Shown here: piece by piece, positions 12,153-24,369 of the stretch | Position numbering within the stretch: the stretch's first letter is position 1 | Layout: each line of letters starts with the position of its first letter | Origin: Mixophyes australis | Lineage: Eukaryota > Chordata > Amphibia > Anura > Limnodynastidae | Assembly (NCBI GenBank): GCA_036250195.1 | Contig: JAVHZZ010000008.1 | Coordinates: 1,029,001-1,093,000, forward strand | Direction of reading: 5' to 3' | Length of the DNA stretch: 64,000 nt | Translations under genes and position numbers: made by a program | Notes under the pieces: generated by a model | Database searches by the model: none | Told to the model about the DNA's origin: nothing | The model's input: only the letters and a program-made list of their open reading frames with translations

Positions 12153-14454
12153 CAGGGCCGGACTGGGACTAAAAATCAGCCCTGGCATTTCAAGCATACA
12201 GGCCCATCTCTGTTGATGAGCAGGACAAAACTGTGTGCTGCTGCGCAGCAGCGGTGCCACCGGGGGGCGTACTCACATTATGTTGGGGGCGTGGTCAACG
12301 TGGGGCATTGATACATACATTATAATAAAACATTACATTTATCAGGCCCTCCCTATCATGCCACACCCCACCCCAGAAACACATTACAACACCCCCAGCC
12401 CACTGCACTTATCTATGCTTCTGATGCTGCTGACAACCATCAGGGTGGGAACTTCCTGTAGAGTGAGCAGGGAAACTCTTAGTATCACAAGATTAATAAA
12501 TCTCATGAGACTTAGAGCTCCTCGGCTTCCTCTGCAGGCTGTGTCCTATCCAGGAACTGGGAGTAGCTATCTGCTCCCTCCTGTTAACCAGAGCTGGGGG
12601 GCTACTATGATCTAATATGGTTATTAGACACATTTTCAACAAATACAGAGACAATACTGTGAGCACTACTGTTAGGTGCAGGCAGCTCTGCCTTCGCAAG
12701 CAGTACAATGTGAAGCAGTACATACCTCCCAACTGTCCTTGTAGTCAGACCAAATCCTGACTAAGCGGGACAGTCACCCACCAAATTCAGGACAGTTGGC
12801 AGAATGTCCTGGTCTCTCTTACCTGTCTTGTCATTGTCTCCACTTGTGGCTGCTGGTGTCTTTAGATCAGTTGCTGCTTGTCTGGATCCTGGAATGTTGG
12901 GGGCCCTATTTGGAAAAAAAAATGGTTACATGAAATTTAGAAAACTCCAACCAGCAGCGGTGTTAAATCAATATAACACCTAGGTTTTAAAATTAGGCCT
13001 TACTCCAGCCGCAACATTAAAATGATAGTATTCACATTTGATAAATACATCTATTTCCCTCCAACTAGCCCTGACATTAAATAGTATATACATTTAATAA
13101 ATAGACCTATTTCCCTACAACCAGCCCCAACATTAAATTAATAGTATTCCCATTTAATAAATAAACCGATTTCCCTCCCTCCAAACAACCCCAGCAAGAA
13201 ATTAAATAGCATTTATATTTAATAAAAATAACCATTTCCCACAACCATCTAAGGCATTAAATAATTCATCATTTCATTTAATAAATATACCTAATTTTCC
13301 CCAAACAGCCCCACATTCACTTAATAGTACACATTATAGTCATATACTGTCACCCACACACATTATAGTCATATACTGTCCCCCACACATACATTACAGT
13401 CATATACTGTCCCCCCCACACACATTACAGTCATATACTGTCCCCCACACACATTATAGTCATATACTGTCCCCTCACACACATTATAGACATATACTGT
13501 CCCCCCACACACATTATAGTCATATACTGCCGTCCCCCACACACATTATAGTCATATACTGCCGTCCCCCACACACATTATAGTCATATACTGCCGTCCC
13601 CCACACACATTACAGTCATATACTGTCCCCCACACACATTACAGTCATATACTGTCCCCCACACACATTACAGTCATATACTGTCCCCCACACACATTAC
13701 AGTCATATACTGTCCCCCACACACATTACAGTCATATACTGTCCCCCACACACATTATAGTCATATACTGTCCCCCACACACATTATAGTCATATACTGT
13801 CCCCCCACACACATTATAGTCATATACTGTCCCCCCACACACATTATAGTCATATACTGTCCCCCCACACACATTATAGTCATATACTGTCCCCCCACAC
13901 ACATTATAGTCATATACTGTCCCCCCACACACATTATAGTCATATACTGTCCCCCCACACACATTATAGTCATATACTGTCCCCCACACACATTATAGTC
14001 ATATACTGTCCCCACACACATTGGCCATTTTTTATTTTTTCCCTCCTACAGCCATTGCCCCCCATGCAGACATTTTCACCCCCCCTTCCCCCTGCAGATA
14101 TTGTCCCTCACACCCCCCCTGCAGTTATTGTCCCAATCCCCCCCCAATCCCCCTGCAGACATTGTCACTCACCCCCCAATCCCCCTGCAGATATTGTCCC
14201 TCACACCCCCCCTGTAGACATTTTAAATCACTTCTCCCGTACAGTTATTTTTTACTCATTCCCCCCCTCCCCTGCAGTACCTGTCACTATCCCCGGACAC
14301 ACCAACTCACCTCAACACCCCCGCGCTCTCAGCAGAATGACGGCTCCTAGACGGCTGCGTGACGTCATGACGTCACATCGCGCGGCCGCGCGGAAGTTTA
14401 GAAATAAATAAATAATAAAATAAAAACTGGTCTGGAGGCGCCGGCCCGGCCCTG
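12153..14454. mobile_element. hAT-like non-autonomous element, 2.3 kb
   Basis: The left terminus CAGGGCCGGACTGGG and right terminus ending CCGGCCCTG form short inverted repeats of the CAGGGCCGG type. The flanks CGTACGGT (left) and AGTACGGC (right) agree at six central positions, consistent with a decayed 8-bp hAT target duplication. The interior has no transposase frame. It holds AT-rich sequence with a repeated AATAAATA motif and a 30-bp minisatellite (13330-14020). The right terminus continues directly into the tandem array at 14441-15588. Confidence 0.7.
13330..14020. repeat. 30-bp minisatellite, about 23 copies
   Basis: Unit CACACATTATAGTCATATAC plus TGTCCCCCCA. The unit is exactly 30 bp in the homogeneous right part (13740-13980), where consecutive copies are identical, and 28-33 bp with base changes on the left. 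Minus-strand open frames of 85-86 codons reflect the multiple-of-three period. It lies inside the 2.3 kb hAT-like element. Confidence 0.95.
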
Positions 14455-15588
14455 AGTACGGCGCTGAGTACGGCCCGGCCCTGAGTACGGCCCTGAGTAC
14501 GGCCCTGAGTACGGCCCGGCCCTGAGTACGGCGCTGAGTACGGCCCTGAGTACGGCCCGGCCCTGAGTACGGCGCTGAGTACGGCCCTGAGTACGGCCCG
14601 GCCCTGAGTACGGCCCTGAGTACGGCGCTGAGTACGGCCCTGAGTACGGCCCGGCCCGGCCCTGAGTACGGCCCGGCCCGGCCCTGAGTACGGCCCAGAG
14701 TACGGCCCTGAGTACGGCCCGGCCCGGCCCTGAGTACGGCCCTGAGTACGGCCCGGCCCGGCCCTGAGTACGGCCCTGAGTACGGCCCGGCCCGGCCCTG
14801 AGTACGGCGCTGAGTACGGCCCAGAGTACGGCCCTGAGTACGGCCCTGAGTACGGCGCTGAGTACGGCCCGGCCCGGCCCTGAGTACGGCCCAGAGTACG
14901 GCCCTGAGTACGGCGCTGAGTACGGCGCTGAGTACGGCCCTGAGTACGGCCCTGAGTACGGCGCTGAGTACGGCCCTGAGTACGGCCCTGAGTACGGCCC
15001 TGAGTACGGCCCAGCCCGGCCCTGAGTACGGCCCTGAGTACAGCCCTGAGTACGGCCCTGAGTACGGCCCTGAGTACGGCGCTGAGTACGGCCCAGAGTA
15101 CGGCCCTGAGTACGGCCCGGCCCGGCCCTGAGTACGGCGCTGAGTACGGCCCAGAGTACGGCCCTGAGTACGGCCCTGAGTACGGCGCTGAGTACGGCCC
15201 GGCCCGGCCCTGAGTACGGCCCAGAGTACGGCCCTGAGTACGGCGCTGAGTACGGCGCTGAGTACGGCCCTGAGTACGGCCCTGAGTACGGCGCTGAGTA
15301 CGGCCCTGAGTACGGCCCTGAGTACGGCCCTGAGTACGGCCCAGCCCGGCCCTGAGTACGGCCCTGAGTACGGCCCTGAGTACGGCCCTGAGTACGGCCC
15401 TGAGTACGGCGCTGAGTACGGCCCAGAGTACGGCCCTGAGTACGGCCCTGAGTACAGCGCTGAGTACGGCCCGGCCCGGCCCAGAGTACGGCCCTGAGTA
15501 CGGCGCTGAGTATGGCGCTGAGTACGGCCCGGCCCGGCCCTGAGTACGGCGCTGAGTACGGCCCTGAGTACGGCGCTGGTATAGTTTT
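14441..15588. repeat. GC-rich minisatellite CCCTGAGTACGG, about 90 copies
   Basis: Array of a 12-bp unit CCCTGAGTACGG with variants GCTGAGTACGG and CCAGAGTACGG, interspersed with CCCGG pentamers. A higher-order block is repeated with an offset of about 330 bp (near 14784 and 15114). The first unit joins the terminus of the hAT-like element (GGCCCTG) to its flanking target sequence (AGTACGG). Highly CpG-rich. Confidence 0.95.
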
Positions 15589-17020
15589 ATACGGTCTCCT
15601 AATGGTTTACTCTGGTGGGTATGACCAGTATATTATATTATAACGCTAACATTCCCAGGCCACGGGTGTCCGTGCATCCCATCTACTTCGCCCCCAACCT
15701 GCAGACAATACCACCAATCCTCATCGGCTGCCTGAGGCCAGTAAATATGGACCTGTGGTTAGTCCGGTATTGCCGTGGTGGAAGGTGACCCTCATTCTGT
15801 CTCTCTGCACTTCTCTCCCAGAGCTGCGATATCACCAGAGACTTCTCCATATTGGCCCAATACTGTCTAATGTGTCGCTCTACAATGATGTCTGAGAAGG
15901 TTCTAATTAACATCAAGGTGCTACATCCCTCCAAAGCGAAGCTTGGACACACCCCAGGGCAAGATCATTAAAGGATGTGTAAGTCACCACCTGCCGCTAA
16001 TGATAATGTCTCACGTGTCAGTAGGTCGGATAAATACAACTGTCAGAGCTTTACCCACAGAAGCTCGTGGAGCGCAGGGGAGCAACACGAGGAGCACTTA
16101 CTGAAAACAGCGGCACTACCCAGAATCCCTCAGGCTTAGTTCTCATGAAGCTAATTAGTGAGACTGTTGGGTGTTCCGAGCACAAGTGATTGAATGGTGT
16201 CTGTAGAACTCACATAGTTCTCATACAAGAGGTTCTGTACATGCAACACGTATGTGAAGGGCTCAGCGTTTATTTCATGGATCCAGCACTTGTGTGGTTT
16301 ATACAAATAGAGCTAATTACTTGTCGCCTTTTGTTCCACCAGTAACTGTCACTAATTCACCCATCTCTGTTTTACAAAAAACAATATGTTCATTGCAATA
16401 AGAGTTTGTGTTTTTAGTTCTTCTGCATTTTCAAGGCAATTTTCATCTTATTTTGGTGGTAAATAATTTATATATGGGGATCATGTTACTACAAGGATGG
16501 GTGAATTAAGAACAATTACACTAACAGGACCCGATCTGCATGAAATAATGATTTATTACACTGTTACTTAGTGGTCTCATCCAGCTGTAATTCTGCAAAG
16601 TGTTTCTGCTGCTCAGCGGTTCCTCTGAGATGAGTTTCCTGTCTGTGCTCCAGGCGGGAGAGGAGAGTGGACGCCCTCAGTGATGTTTGGCTCAGTGGTC
16701 CATGAAGTGTGTTGAGTTCTGGAACTGGCCTCTCAGACTATTTATCACCCTATGACCTTGTCTACAAATTCATCATATACTGCTAATTGGATTTTTCTCC
16801 ATACAGTAATGTAATGTAAGAGAAATATGACGTAGGTCCGTGGTATGTGATGTTACACAATAAGAGAGGCTACGGGGCCTTTTATGAATCAGTTTTTATA
16901 TCAAACTCCCTGTAAACGCCACCATGTAAGTATCTCCTCTCTTATAACTAGGGGACCGCACAGATATCACAGATACAGGAACAGTCCCTATAGGTTTCTT
17001 TGGGGACAACTGTTTTTCAT
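15589..17020. other. Non-coding stretch, nothing recognised
   Basis: Single-copy DNA between two arrays. An 89-codon minus-strand frame at 15683..15952 has no recognisable motif and no convincing splice context, so it is not called as a gene. Confidence 0.4.
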
Positions 17021-17300
17021 GATTTAACAGGTTCTGAAAATCAAAGATTTTCGTAACTTGTGTCCGATGGGTAATGCCAGCTGACGCCTATGGGGCGAGC
17101 ATTGTGGGATCATCGAACCCCTCACCCCATCTACCTCCTCCCCCCTCCATAGAGAACATAGGAGAGGGGTCTTTGCAGGAACAGTGTTTTTTCGTGACTT
17201 TTGTTCCTAGTTGAGATTTTAAATAAATAGTCAGAATATCTCATTCCTTATCTTTGCAATAAGGATTAACATTAATTGTGCTTAAAATGCGGTTCATAAT
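17020..17300 (+). repeat. Possible diverged relative of the multi-hairpin element
   Basis: Short hairpins in the same order as the full family are discernible: GAAAATC/GATTTTC near 17036, a GCCAGCTGACGCC segment near 17074, GGAACA/TGTTCC near 17180, and CCTTAT/ATAAGG near 17248. Similarity to copies at 11.6, 23.2, 41.1 and 42.6 kb is low and was judged by eye, so this is tentative. Confidence 0.35.
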
Positions 17301-17356
17301 CAGTATCTATTACCCCGAGCAACTAATCAGAAGTGAGCTTTCATTACCGTCTATCA

Positions 17357-18033
17357 CCTCTGAGCCAAAATCTCGTATCCGAGGGGGGCATTGGGTCACA
17401 GAACCTGATATCTGAGGGGCGCATTGGGTCACAGAACCTGATATCTGAGGGGTGCATTGGGTCACAGAACCTGATATCTGAGGGGTGCATTGGGTCACAG
17501 AACCTGATATCTGAGGGGCGCATTGGGTCACAGAACCTGATATCCGAGGGGTGCATTGGGTCACAGAACCTGATATCTGAGGGGCGCATTGGGTCACAGA
17601 ACCTGATATCTGAGGGGCGCATTGGGTCACAGAACCTGATATCTGAGGGGCGCATTGGGTCACAGAACCTGATATCTGAGGGGCGCATTGGGTCACAGAA
17701 CCTGGTATCTGACGGGCGCATTGGGTCACAGAACCTGATATCTGAGGGGCGCATTGGGTCACAGAACCTGATATCTGAGGGGCGCATTGGGTCACAGAAC
17801 CTGATATCTGAGGGGCGCATTGGGTCACAGAACCTGATATCTGAGGGGCGCATTGGGTCACAGAACCTGATATCTGAGGGGCGCATTGGGTCACAGAACC
17901 TGATATCTGAGGGGCGCATTGGGTCACAGAACCTGATATCTGACGGGCGCATTGGGTCACAGAACCTGATATCTGAGGGGCGCATTGGGTCACAGAACCT
18001 GATATCTGAGGGGCGCATTGGGTCACAGAACCT
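17357..18033. repeat. 33-bp minisatellite, about 20 copies
   Basis: Unit GGGTCACAGAACCTGATATC plus TGAGGGGCGCATT, 33 bp and nearly invariant (T/C at the GCGCATT position, single TATCTGACGGG variants). Because 33 is divisible by three and the unit lacks stops in several frames, 238-276-codon frames appear on both strands. They repeat an 11-residue peptide and are not genes. Confidence 0.97.
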
Positions 18034-18268
18034 CACTGATCTTTTCCTTACATTCTCTGCAACCAGTCGGGTCGCACTAAGCTCCTGTGATCTCTTACGT
18101 CTTATAGAACAGAGACGTGCAGGAAAATATATATATATATAGAAGTGCTGAAGATTATCTAATAACATCATCATGTCAGAGAGCGTCCATCACACAGGAA
18201 TAACCAGATAAGAATATTTACAGGTATCGTTAATGTATCGGTGAACCTATGGTTACATAGGTAGGTAC

Positions 18269-19153
18269 TGTCATGAGCCGCGGCGGCCATGGGCACCACC
18301 GCGACTCACTGCTCCTGGTTCCCGGCATCCTGGCTGTCGATATGACGACCGGGACTCCACATCCGGTTTCATAGCCCGACCGTTGACAGGGCAACGGCCG
18401 GACGCCGAAATCACTGCTATCGTGCCCCGGCCTCTCAGTACAGCCGGGCGCGCACACTACAGCCTGCGGGCTAATTAGGGCTCTAAGGTAATTAACTGTG
18501 CCCTGTGTGTTGTTGCTGGGCAATGCCCTGATTGGTGGGCTCCAGTGTAAAAGGCAGGGCGGTTATAGCGTTCTGTCCCAGTACTGCTGCCTGCTCCTGT
18601 GCTATTGTGTGGTGTTTAACCTTAGATTGATTCCCTGTGTATGACCATTGCCTGTACCCGGATTCCGAACCTTTCCTGTGACCCCGACTTATTGCCTGTA
18701 CCCGGATTCTGAACCTTTCCTGTGACCCCGACTTATTGCCTGTACCCGGATTCTGAACCTTTCCTGTGACCCCGACTTATTGCCTGTACCCGGATTCCGA
18801 ACCTTTCCTGTGACCCCGACTTATTGCCTGTACCCGGATTCTGAACCTTTCCTGTGACCCCGACTTATTGCCTGTACCCGGATTCCCGAACTGTTGCCGG
18901 TGACCCTGCTGGTACCTAACATCTCTTGCAGTGCTCCGTCCAGTCTGCAGATCTCTGGCCTGCCTCCCCTCCGTGGCTACCTCCTGTACCTGTATGCGGC
19001 CGTGTGAGTATAAACTTATACTACCTTGAGTTTAAGTCCTGGGGCATCTGAGTACCTGTGAGCACAACCAGTCTCTACGGGAAAGGCGGCTGCTATAGGT
19101 GAAGACCTCTCCTCCTAGTTCTATAGCTTTATGCCGCACTGGTGGCCGTAACA
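18269..19153 (+). mobile_element. Solo LTR (Ty3/gypsy type), 885 bp, TSD GGTAC
   Basis: Begins TGTCATGAGCC and ends GGCCGTAACA, giving TG...CA termini. GGTAC occurs immediately on both sides (18264-18268 and 19154-19158), a perfect 5-bp duplication. There is no internal coding region, so it is a solo LTR left by LTR-LTR recombination. It contains a tandem block of five to six 46-bp units (18640-18893). The plus orientation is inferred from similarity of its start and internal TGTACCCGG motif to the other LTRs in the window. Confidence 0.85.
18640..18893 (+). repeat. 46-bp tandem repeat inside a solo LTR
   Basis: Five to six near-identical units containing ATTGCCTGTACCCGGATTC, GAACCTTTCCTGTGACCCC and GACTT. 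It lies wholly inside the LTR at 18269-19153, like the tandem block in the second solo LTR at 31287. Confidence 0.93.
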
Positions 19154-19179
19154 GGTACATCTACAAAGGTAGATGTTGG

Positions 19180-19892
19180 TGAGTGCCCCCTCCAGGATTA
19201 TGACATGATGAATGTGAGTGCACTCCCAGGATTATGATGTGATGAATGTGAGTGCACCCTCAGGATTATGATGTGATGAATGTGAGTGCACCCTCCAGGA
19301 TTATGAAGTGATGAATGTGAGTGCACTCCCAGGATTATGACGTGATGAATGTGAGTGCACCCTCAGGATTATGATGTGATGAATGTGAGTGCCCCCTCCA
19401 GGATTATGAAGTGATGAATGTGAGTGCACTCCCAGGATTATGACGTGATGAATGTGAGTGCCCCCTCAGGATTATGAAGTGATGAATGTGAGTGCACCCT
19501 CAGGATTATGACGTGATGAATGTGAGTGCACTCCCAGGATTATGACGTGATGAAAGTGAGTGCTCCCTCCAGGATTATGAAGTGATGAATGTGAGTGCAC
19601 TCCCAGGATTATGATGTGATGAATGTGAGTGCACCCTCCAGGATTATGACGTGATGAATGTGAGTGCCCCCTCCAGGATTATGACGTGATGAATGTGAGT
19701 GCACTCCCAGGATTATGACGTGATGAATGTGAGTGCACCCTCAGGATTATGACGTGATGAATGTGAGTGCACGCTCAGGATTATGACGTGATGAATGTGA
19801 GTGCACCCTCAGGATTATGACGTGATGAATGTGAGTGCACGCTCAGGATTATGACGTGATGAATGTGAGTGCACCCTCAGGATTATGATGCG
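19180..19892. repeat. 34-bp minisatellite, about 21 copies
   Basis: Unit GGATTATGACGTGATGAATG plus TGAGTGCACCCTCA, 32-36 bp, varying in the C-run (CACTCCCA, CACCCTCA, CCCCCTCCA) and at TGACGTG/TGATGTG/TGAAGTG. It starts just downstream of the solo LTR. Confidence 0.95.
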
Positions 19893-20405
19893 CTCTTGCA
19901 ATCTCTGGAGTTGAGACGAGTCCTCTGATAAACGATTTCTCCTCAGTCACTAAGAATCTCACAGGAATATTGAGGACTTTGGAGAATTGGGTTAATGTTA
20001 AACAGAGTCAGGAATCTGATATTATAATAAGTGGATCTCTTTGATGTGCAAAATGAAATCCCTTCAGGGGACACAGAGCTGGTTTCTGGATTGGAAACAC
20101 TGAGGGATTATCTTCTATACATAGATTTACTACAACATGTTTCTTTCTCCTCCAGAATCTTTCTGGTACTCCCAGTGCTACAAGTACCATCATCAGGGTC
20201 ACATGACCTGCGCAATATCCACACACATAGAGTTTCCAATAGGTTTGAAAGTGGAGATGTTGCCTATAGCAACCAATCAGATTCTAGCTGTCATTTTGTA
20301 GAATGTACTAAATAAATTATATATGTGAATATGAATAACACATACATACAGCCATAAACACATGTATGGAGGAATAGCCACATACATTTATACATATAAC
20401 TCTAT
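19893..20405. other. Non-coding stretch with half a palindromic MITE
   Basis: Single-copy DNA. From 20242 to 20316 it matches one arm of the MITE at 7629-7803 (GTTGCCTATAGCAACCAATC, then GTCATTTTGTAGAATGTACT). No gene recognised. Confidence 0.6.
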
Positions 20406-20610
20406 GGGGCATATTCAATTAGCTTTCCGGTTCGCAGTAACGCGAATCCTGCGTACTATTGCCGTTAATATGGTACCGCATTAAAGCGGATTTTCGTACG
20501 CAACCCTATGGGCTGCGAACGAAAATCCACGTTATTGCGGTAACAGGGATTAAGTTTCGCGGCTGTTCCGGCGCGATCCCGTGGACCGGAAAGCTAATTG
20601 AATATGCCCC
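20406..20610. mobile_element. Palindromic MITE (GGGGCATATTCAATT family), 205 bp
   Basis: Termini GGGGCATATTCAATTAGC and its exact complement extend over CTTTCCGG, and inner arms (CGGATTTTCGT and ACGAAAATCC) are also inverted. The flanks are TAT on both sides, a 3-bp duplication as in PIF/Harbinger-derived MITEs. No coding capacity. A shorter family member is at 39907-40065. Confidence 0.85.
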
Positions 20611-22297
20611 TATGTGTGTGGATATTGCGCAGCTTGATACATTTACCTCTTCATTTGTGGGATCAGGTGAACAGAGGATGCAGTGAAGGGGTTATTGCTC
20701 GGGGTAGATGATCCCATATCGTATCTGATCTTGTTATTCTTGTCCTTGAAGTAGGAAGTAAGATCGTGGGCAGTGATGGGGTTAGAGGGGTTGGTGGGAT
20801 GTGGAAAAGAGATTTAAATATGTTAAAGAGACATTTGTGGTCTGAAGTCTGAGCAGAGATGAGAGACTGACGGTGTCCAGAACATTGGGAGGATTAGCAC
20901 ATCATCATCATCATCATTTATGTCAATTTACTTCTGGTAGACGAGGTTCAATGGTTCGGCCGTCTTGTATAACTGGGAATCACTATATAAGGGAGTCACA
21001 AACTTTAAACCACCCCCAATAGACGTACTAGTGAGGCTTATTTACTAACGCATGGACATGTGAGCGCATCGATCAGCTGATGTAAGACACATGATAACCC
21101 CGGCATCACCGATATGAAGAAATGAGACACAACCTTTGGATATTGCCGGCGGATTCTCTTGGTTCCCCTCAGGTAACAGAGGGGCGGATCTTTGTGCACA
21201 TACTGCAACTTTTTGGTACTTCCGACTCGTTACGCCTGAAGAGACGCGGCGGGGACGGGAATGTGTTAGTAGCGGATGATGACACCTGAACTAGCGAAAC
21301 ATTTGTAATATTGTAATTATAGGATTGTGAATGATTCGCTTCCTGAGACTTTAGTAGCCTCTTGGCCATAGATTAGGCTTTGCTGAGCGTGTTGTAGCAA
21401 AGATTAATACATTATGTGTTTTTTAACGCATATCCGGAAGTTATTCCTGCTGTATAAGTTGGTTATTCAAGTTTAAATGATGCTTCATAATAAACACGTT
21501 TGTAACATATAAAATAAAAGGTTTCTGTACATGTTCACAAGCGGGATGTGTGTGAGGGGTGAGGATGTCGTCCAGCGGACGTATCTGTGACTGATTCAGA
21601 CTCTGAATACAGCACAAACACTAACATACAACTTCTTTAATGGTTACACTCTCGTTCCGCTCTGATCAGGGCCACAGTATGGACGTACGATGATTAGACA
21701 GCTGAGATATCTCATCAATGTTTTCAGCTGATTTCTGCTGTTCTCTGCAGCACAGAAAGCAATGGGTTAAACTCCCATCTGTGTTTATAATGTCACTAAC
21801 AGATGACAGAGAGAATCTATTAATACGTGGAAGCCGCTCATCTTCCCAGCGGAAATATCCTGCTTCTCGTGTGAATGTGGCCCCAGACCAGAAGCTGTAT
21901 CCGACCTCTGATGGCAGCTTGTAAAATGGAGGAAAGACGGGACTAGAGGAGGGGGGGGGGGGGGGGTAACAGGAATTATGGTGAAGGGATAAGAGGAATG
22001 GGGAGGGGAGGGGTTGTTATATTAGTGTATATAGCACTAGAAGAATTAGGGGGAGGTAATAGAGGAATTAGGGGGAGGGGCTAAATGAATTAGAAGGAGG
22101 TACTAGAGGAATTGGGCAGTTTGAGGAGGTAATAGAGGAATTAGGGGGAGGGGCTAAATGAATTAGAAGGAGGTACTAGAGGAATCGGGGCAGTTTGAGG
22201 AATTAGGGGGGAGGTACTAGAGGATTTAGGGGGAGGGATTAAATTAATGCGAAATTGTTATCACATTATTGTGGAGGTGTCATCATTCTGACACTAT
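20611..22297. other. Non-coding stretch with a degenerate G-rich repeat
   Basis: No gene recognised. From about 21940 to 22255 there is a run of 15 or more G followed by a degenerate AGGAATTAGGGGGAGG / TAAATGAATTAGAAGGAGG repeat of irregular period. Confidence 0.5.
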
Positions 22298-22500
22298 GGG
22301 GCATATTTAATTCTCGGCGGAAACGCAGAAAATATCATGGTTATTACGGTAATTGTGCGCGGAAAAAACGTTAATACAGTAATTTACTCGCTGGATTTCA
22401 GCTCGCAGCTCCCTGAGCCGCGGCCTGAAATCCAGCTATTACAGTATTAACAGTAATAGTTTTTCCGCGACGTGGGAAAAAAAACAATTGAATATGTCCC
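22298..22500. mobile_element. Palindromic MITE (GGGGCATATTTAATTCTCGG family), 203 bp
   Basis: Starts GGGGCATATTTAATTCTCGG and ends CAATTGAATATGTCCC. The central arms GCTGGATTTCAG and CTGAAATCCAGC flank CTCGCAGCTCCCTGAGC. Flanks are TAT and TAC. It is the same subfamily as the better preserved copy at 43890-44105, which has a perfect TTA duplication. Confidence 0.8.
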
Positions 22501-23180
22501 TACAAGTCATTTTATCCTTTTTCTCCCGGAATAAGAGGAGAGGCCCAGATGGGTTATATCCCGCTCCAGGCTGCCTCCATATTTGTTGGCGACAGATCTG
22601 CATGAATTCTGCGCCATGAGTCAGTACCGTAGTTATATCATCTATGAGGCCGGGAGACAAGTCTGTAGGTGCCGGGACTTATATTGTCCATGAAACAATT
22701 TAGCCAAATCTGTTAGTTAATTGGTGTGAATCATGGGGTGAGAGGGGCAGGTTTCTGCTTGAAGTGATGGGAAGGAAATAACTGGTTGTATTGTTTCTGG
22801 GTCATCTGATGACATTTACAGAGACCATTATGTATCATTATACCGTGACTGTGTATAATATAAATATTCATCCATGCAATGACCACACAGCATTGTGTCT
22901 TAACAAAGAGCTCTCAATCTGTACGTCCTGTGTGAGGCCAGTGGGTCATCGCTCTGGTTCCCGCACATCCAACCTCTCCACCGCCCCGGGGCCAGGGCTG
23001 GCGCTGGCCAAGATTCCTCTGCTGCCCTCTGTCACCAGCCAGGTCCAGAGCCCTCGTCATCATGATCACTGAGCTCGGGGGGTGAATAAGATTTTATACA
23101 GTGAGCAAATGTTATGCAGCTGCCGAGAGTCACAGATGGAACTAATCGTCTGACGTCCAAATCCCATCTCCAGTGACACA
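22501..23180. other. Non-coding stretch, nothing recognised
   Basis: Single-copy sequence between two MITEs. Small open frames have no family motifs. Confidence 0.4.
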
Positions 23181-23824
23181 GGGGCACATTTATCAATATT
23201 CACATAAAGAGAAAAGTAGTTTTCAATCCTTATCGCAATGATAAGGATTGAACTACTTCTCACATTTATGTACAGCCCTGCACAGAAACAGCAGTTCCGA
23301 AAAACTGCTGTTTCAGTGATAAAAAAAATCATACTTACACCCTTCTTCGGAAGCGCTGTCTCCGGGTCTTCTCTTCACTCTTCAATTGCGCATGTCCAGT
23401 TCCAAGAACTGGACATGCGCACACAGATCCCCTCTCTGTCTCTGCAACGATAGTTGCAGAGAGAAAGCGCTGAGTGACAGGGAGGGATCATGTGATCCCT
23501 CCACACATGCGCTGTCCAGCTCTGCTCTCCGGAGCAGAGCTGACAGCATTAGATTTCTTCAATTAGGATGATGTACGCCAGCTTCAGCTGGTACATTAAC
23601 ATGACAAGTTCCCGAAAAAAATGTTTTTTTCGGGACTTGTTAGATTGCGGCCAGGAGCAGTCACCATTCTGTTGAATGGTGACTGCTCGCAAGAACGAAG
23701 AGGAATGCAAAGCAGCAGATATCCATGATATCTGCTGCGATGCCCCCTTAATAAATTTGCGGAGGGCACTGTGGGACCTTAATGACCCGTTAAAAGCACT
23801 ATCGTGCTTTATTAAATATGCCCC
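23181..23824 (-). mobile_element. Multi-hairpin element, copy B (full length, 644 bp)
   Basis: Reverse-oriented full copy beginning GGGGCACATTTATC and ending TTAAATATGCCCC. It shows the same series of stems as the 42.6 kb copy, including a perfect 15-bp stem GCGCATGTCCAGTTC / GAACTGGACATGCGC near 23390-23422, a 10-bp stem GGAGGGATCA / TGATCCCTCC near 23483, and a 16-bp stem GGAGCAGTCACCATTC / GAATGGTGACTGCTCG near 23653 (last base unpaired). Open frames of 60-70 codons crossing it are not conserved as proteins. Flanks do not give a clear TSD. Confidence 0.88.
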
Positions 23825-23861
23825 AAAGTCTATCAGGTGTTTATCAATTCATTCATGTATG

Positions 23862-24070
23862 AAGTCACACAACCCCCCGAGTCATACATGATGACATAGG
23901 TGTAAGTCACACAGCACCAGGATCATACATGATGACACAGGTGTAAGTCACACAACCCCCCGAGTCATACATGATGACATAGGTGTAAGTCACACAGCAC
24001 CAGGATCATACATGATGACACAGGTGTAAGTCACACAACCCCAGGATCATACATGATGACATAGGTGTCA
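23862..24070. repeat. 41-bp tandem repeat with an 82-bp dimer
   Basis: Unit GTCATACATGATGACATAGG plus TGTAAGTCACACA. Two unit types alternate (CAACCCCCCGA and CAGCACCAGGA), so the true period is a dimer of about 82 bp. It abuts the multi-hairpin element. Confidence 0.9.
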
Positions 24071-24369
24071 CAGCACCAGATATGGGACATTTAGTCCTTG
24101 TATTTCCAGCTGTCTGTATACAGAACATGGAGACTGATAACTGCTGGGAGATATCATGTAGATATTGCAGTAATTTATCCCTATGTCCGGAGGAATCTGT
24201 GTGATAATTACTCGGGCGCAGCCCCTCCCTCCACCCTCGTACTAATGAAAGATAACATTGATCCTTTGTCTGTTCAATCACCGCAGACAGAATCCTCATT
24301 GTCCTCCCCCAGGACACGTCGCATGTTTCATTTCTCATTTGTTCTTCAGAGAAATGTGATAAAGTGTCA

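Noticed and set aside
17310..18174. Frames of 238-276 codons on both strands
   Set aside because: They translate a 33-bp minisatellite in several frames at once; the 11-residue periodicity and lack of unique sequence show they are artefacts.
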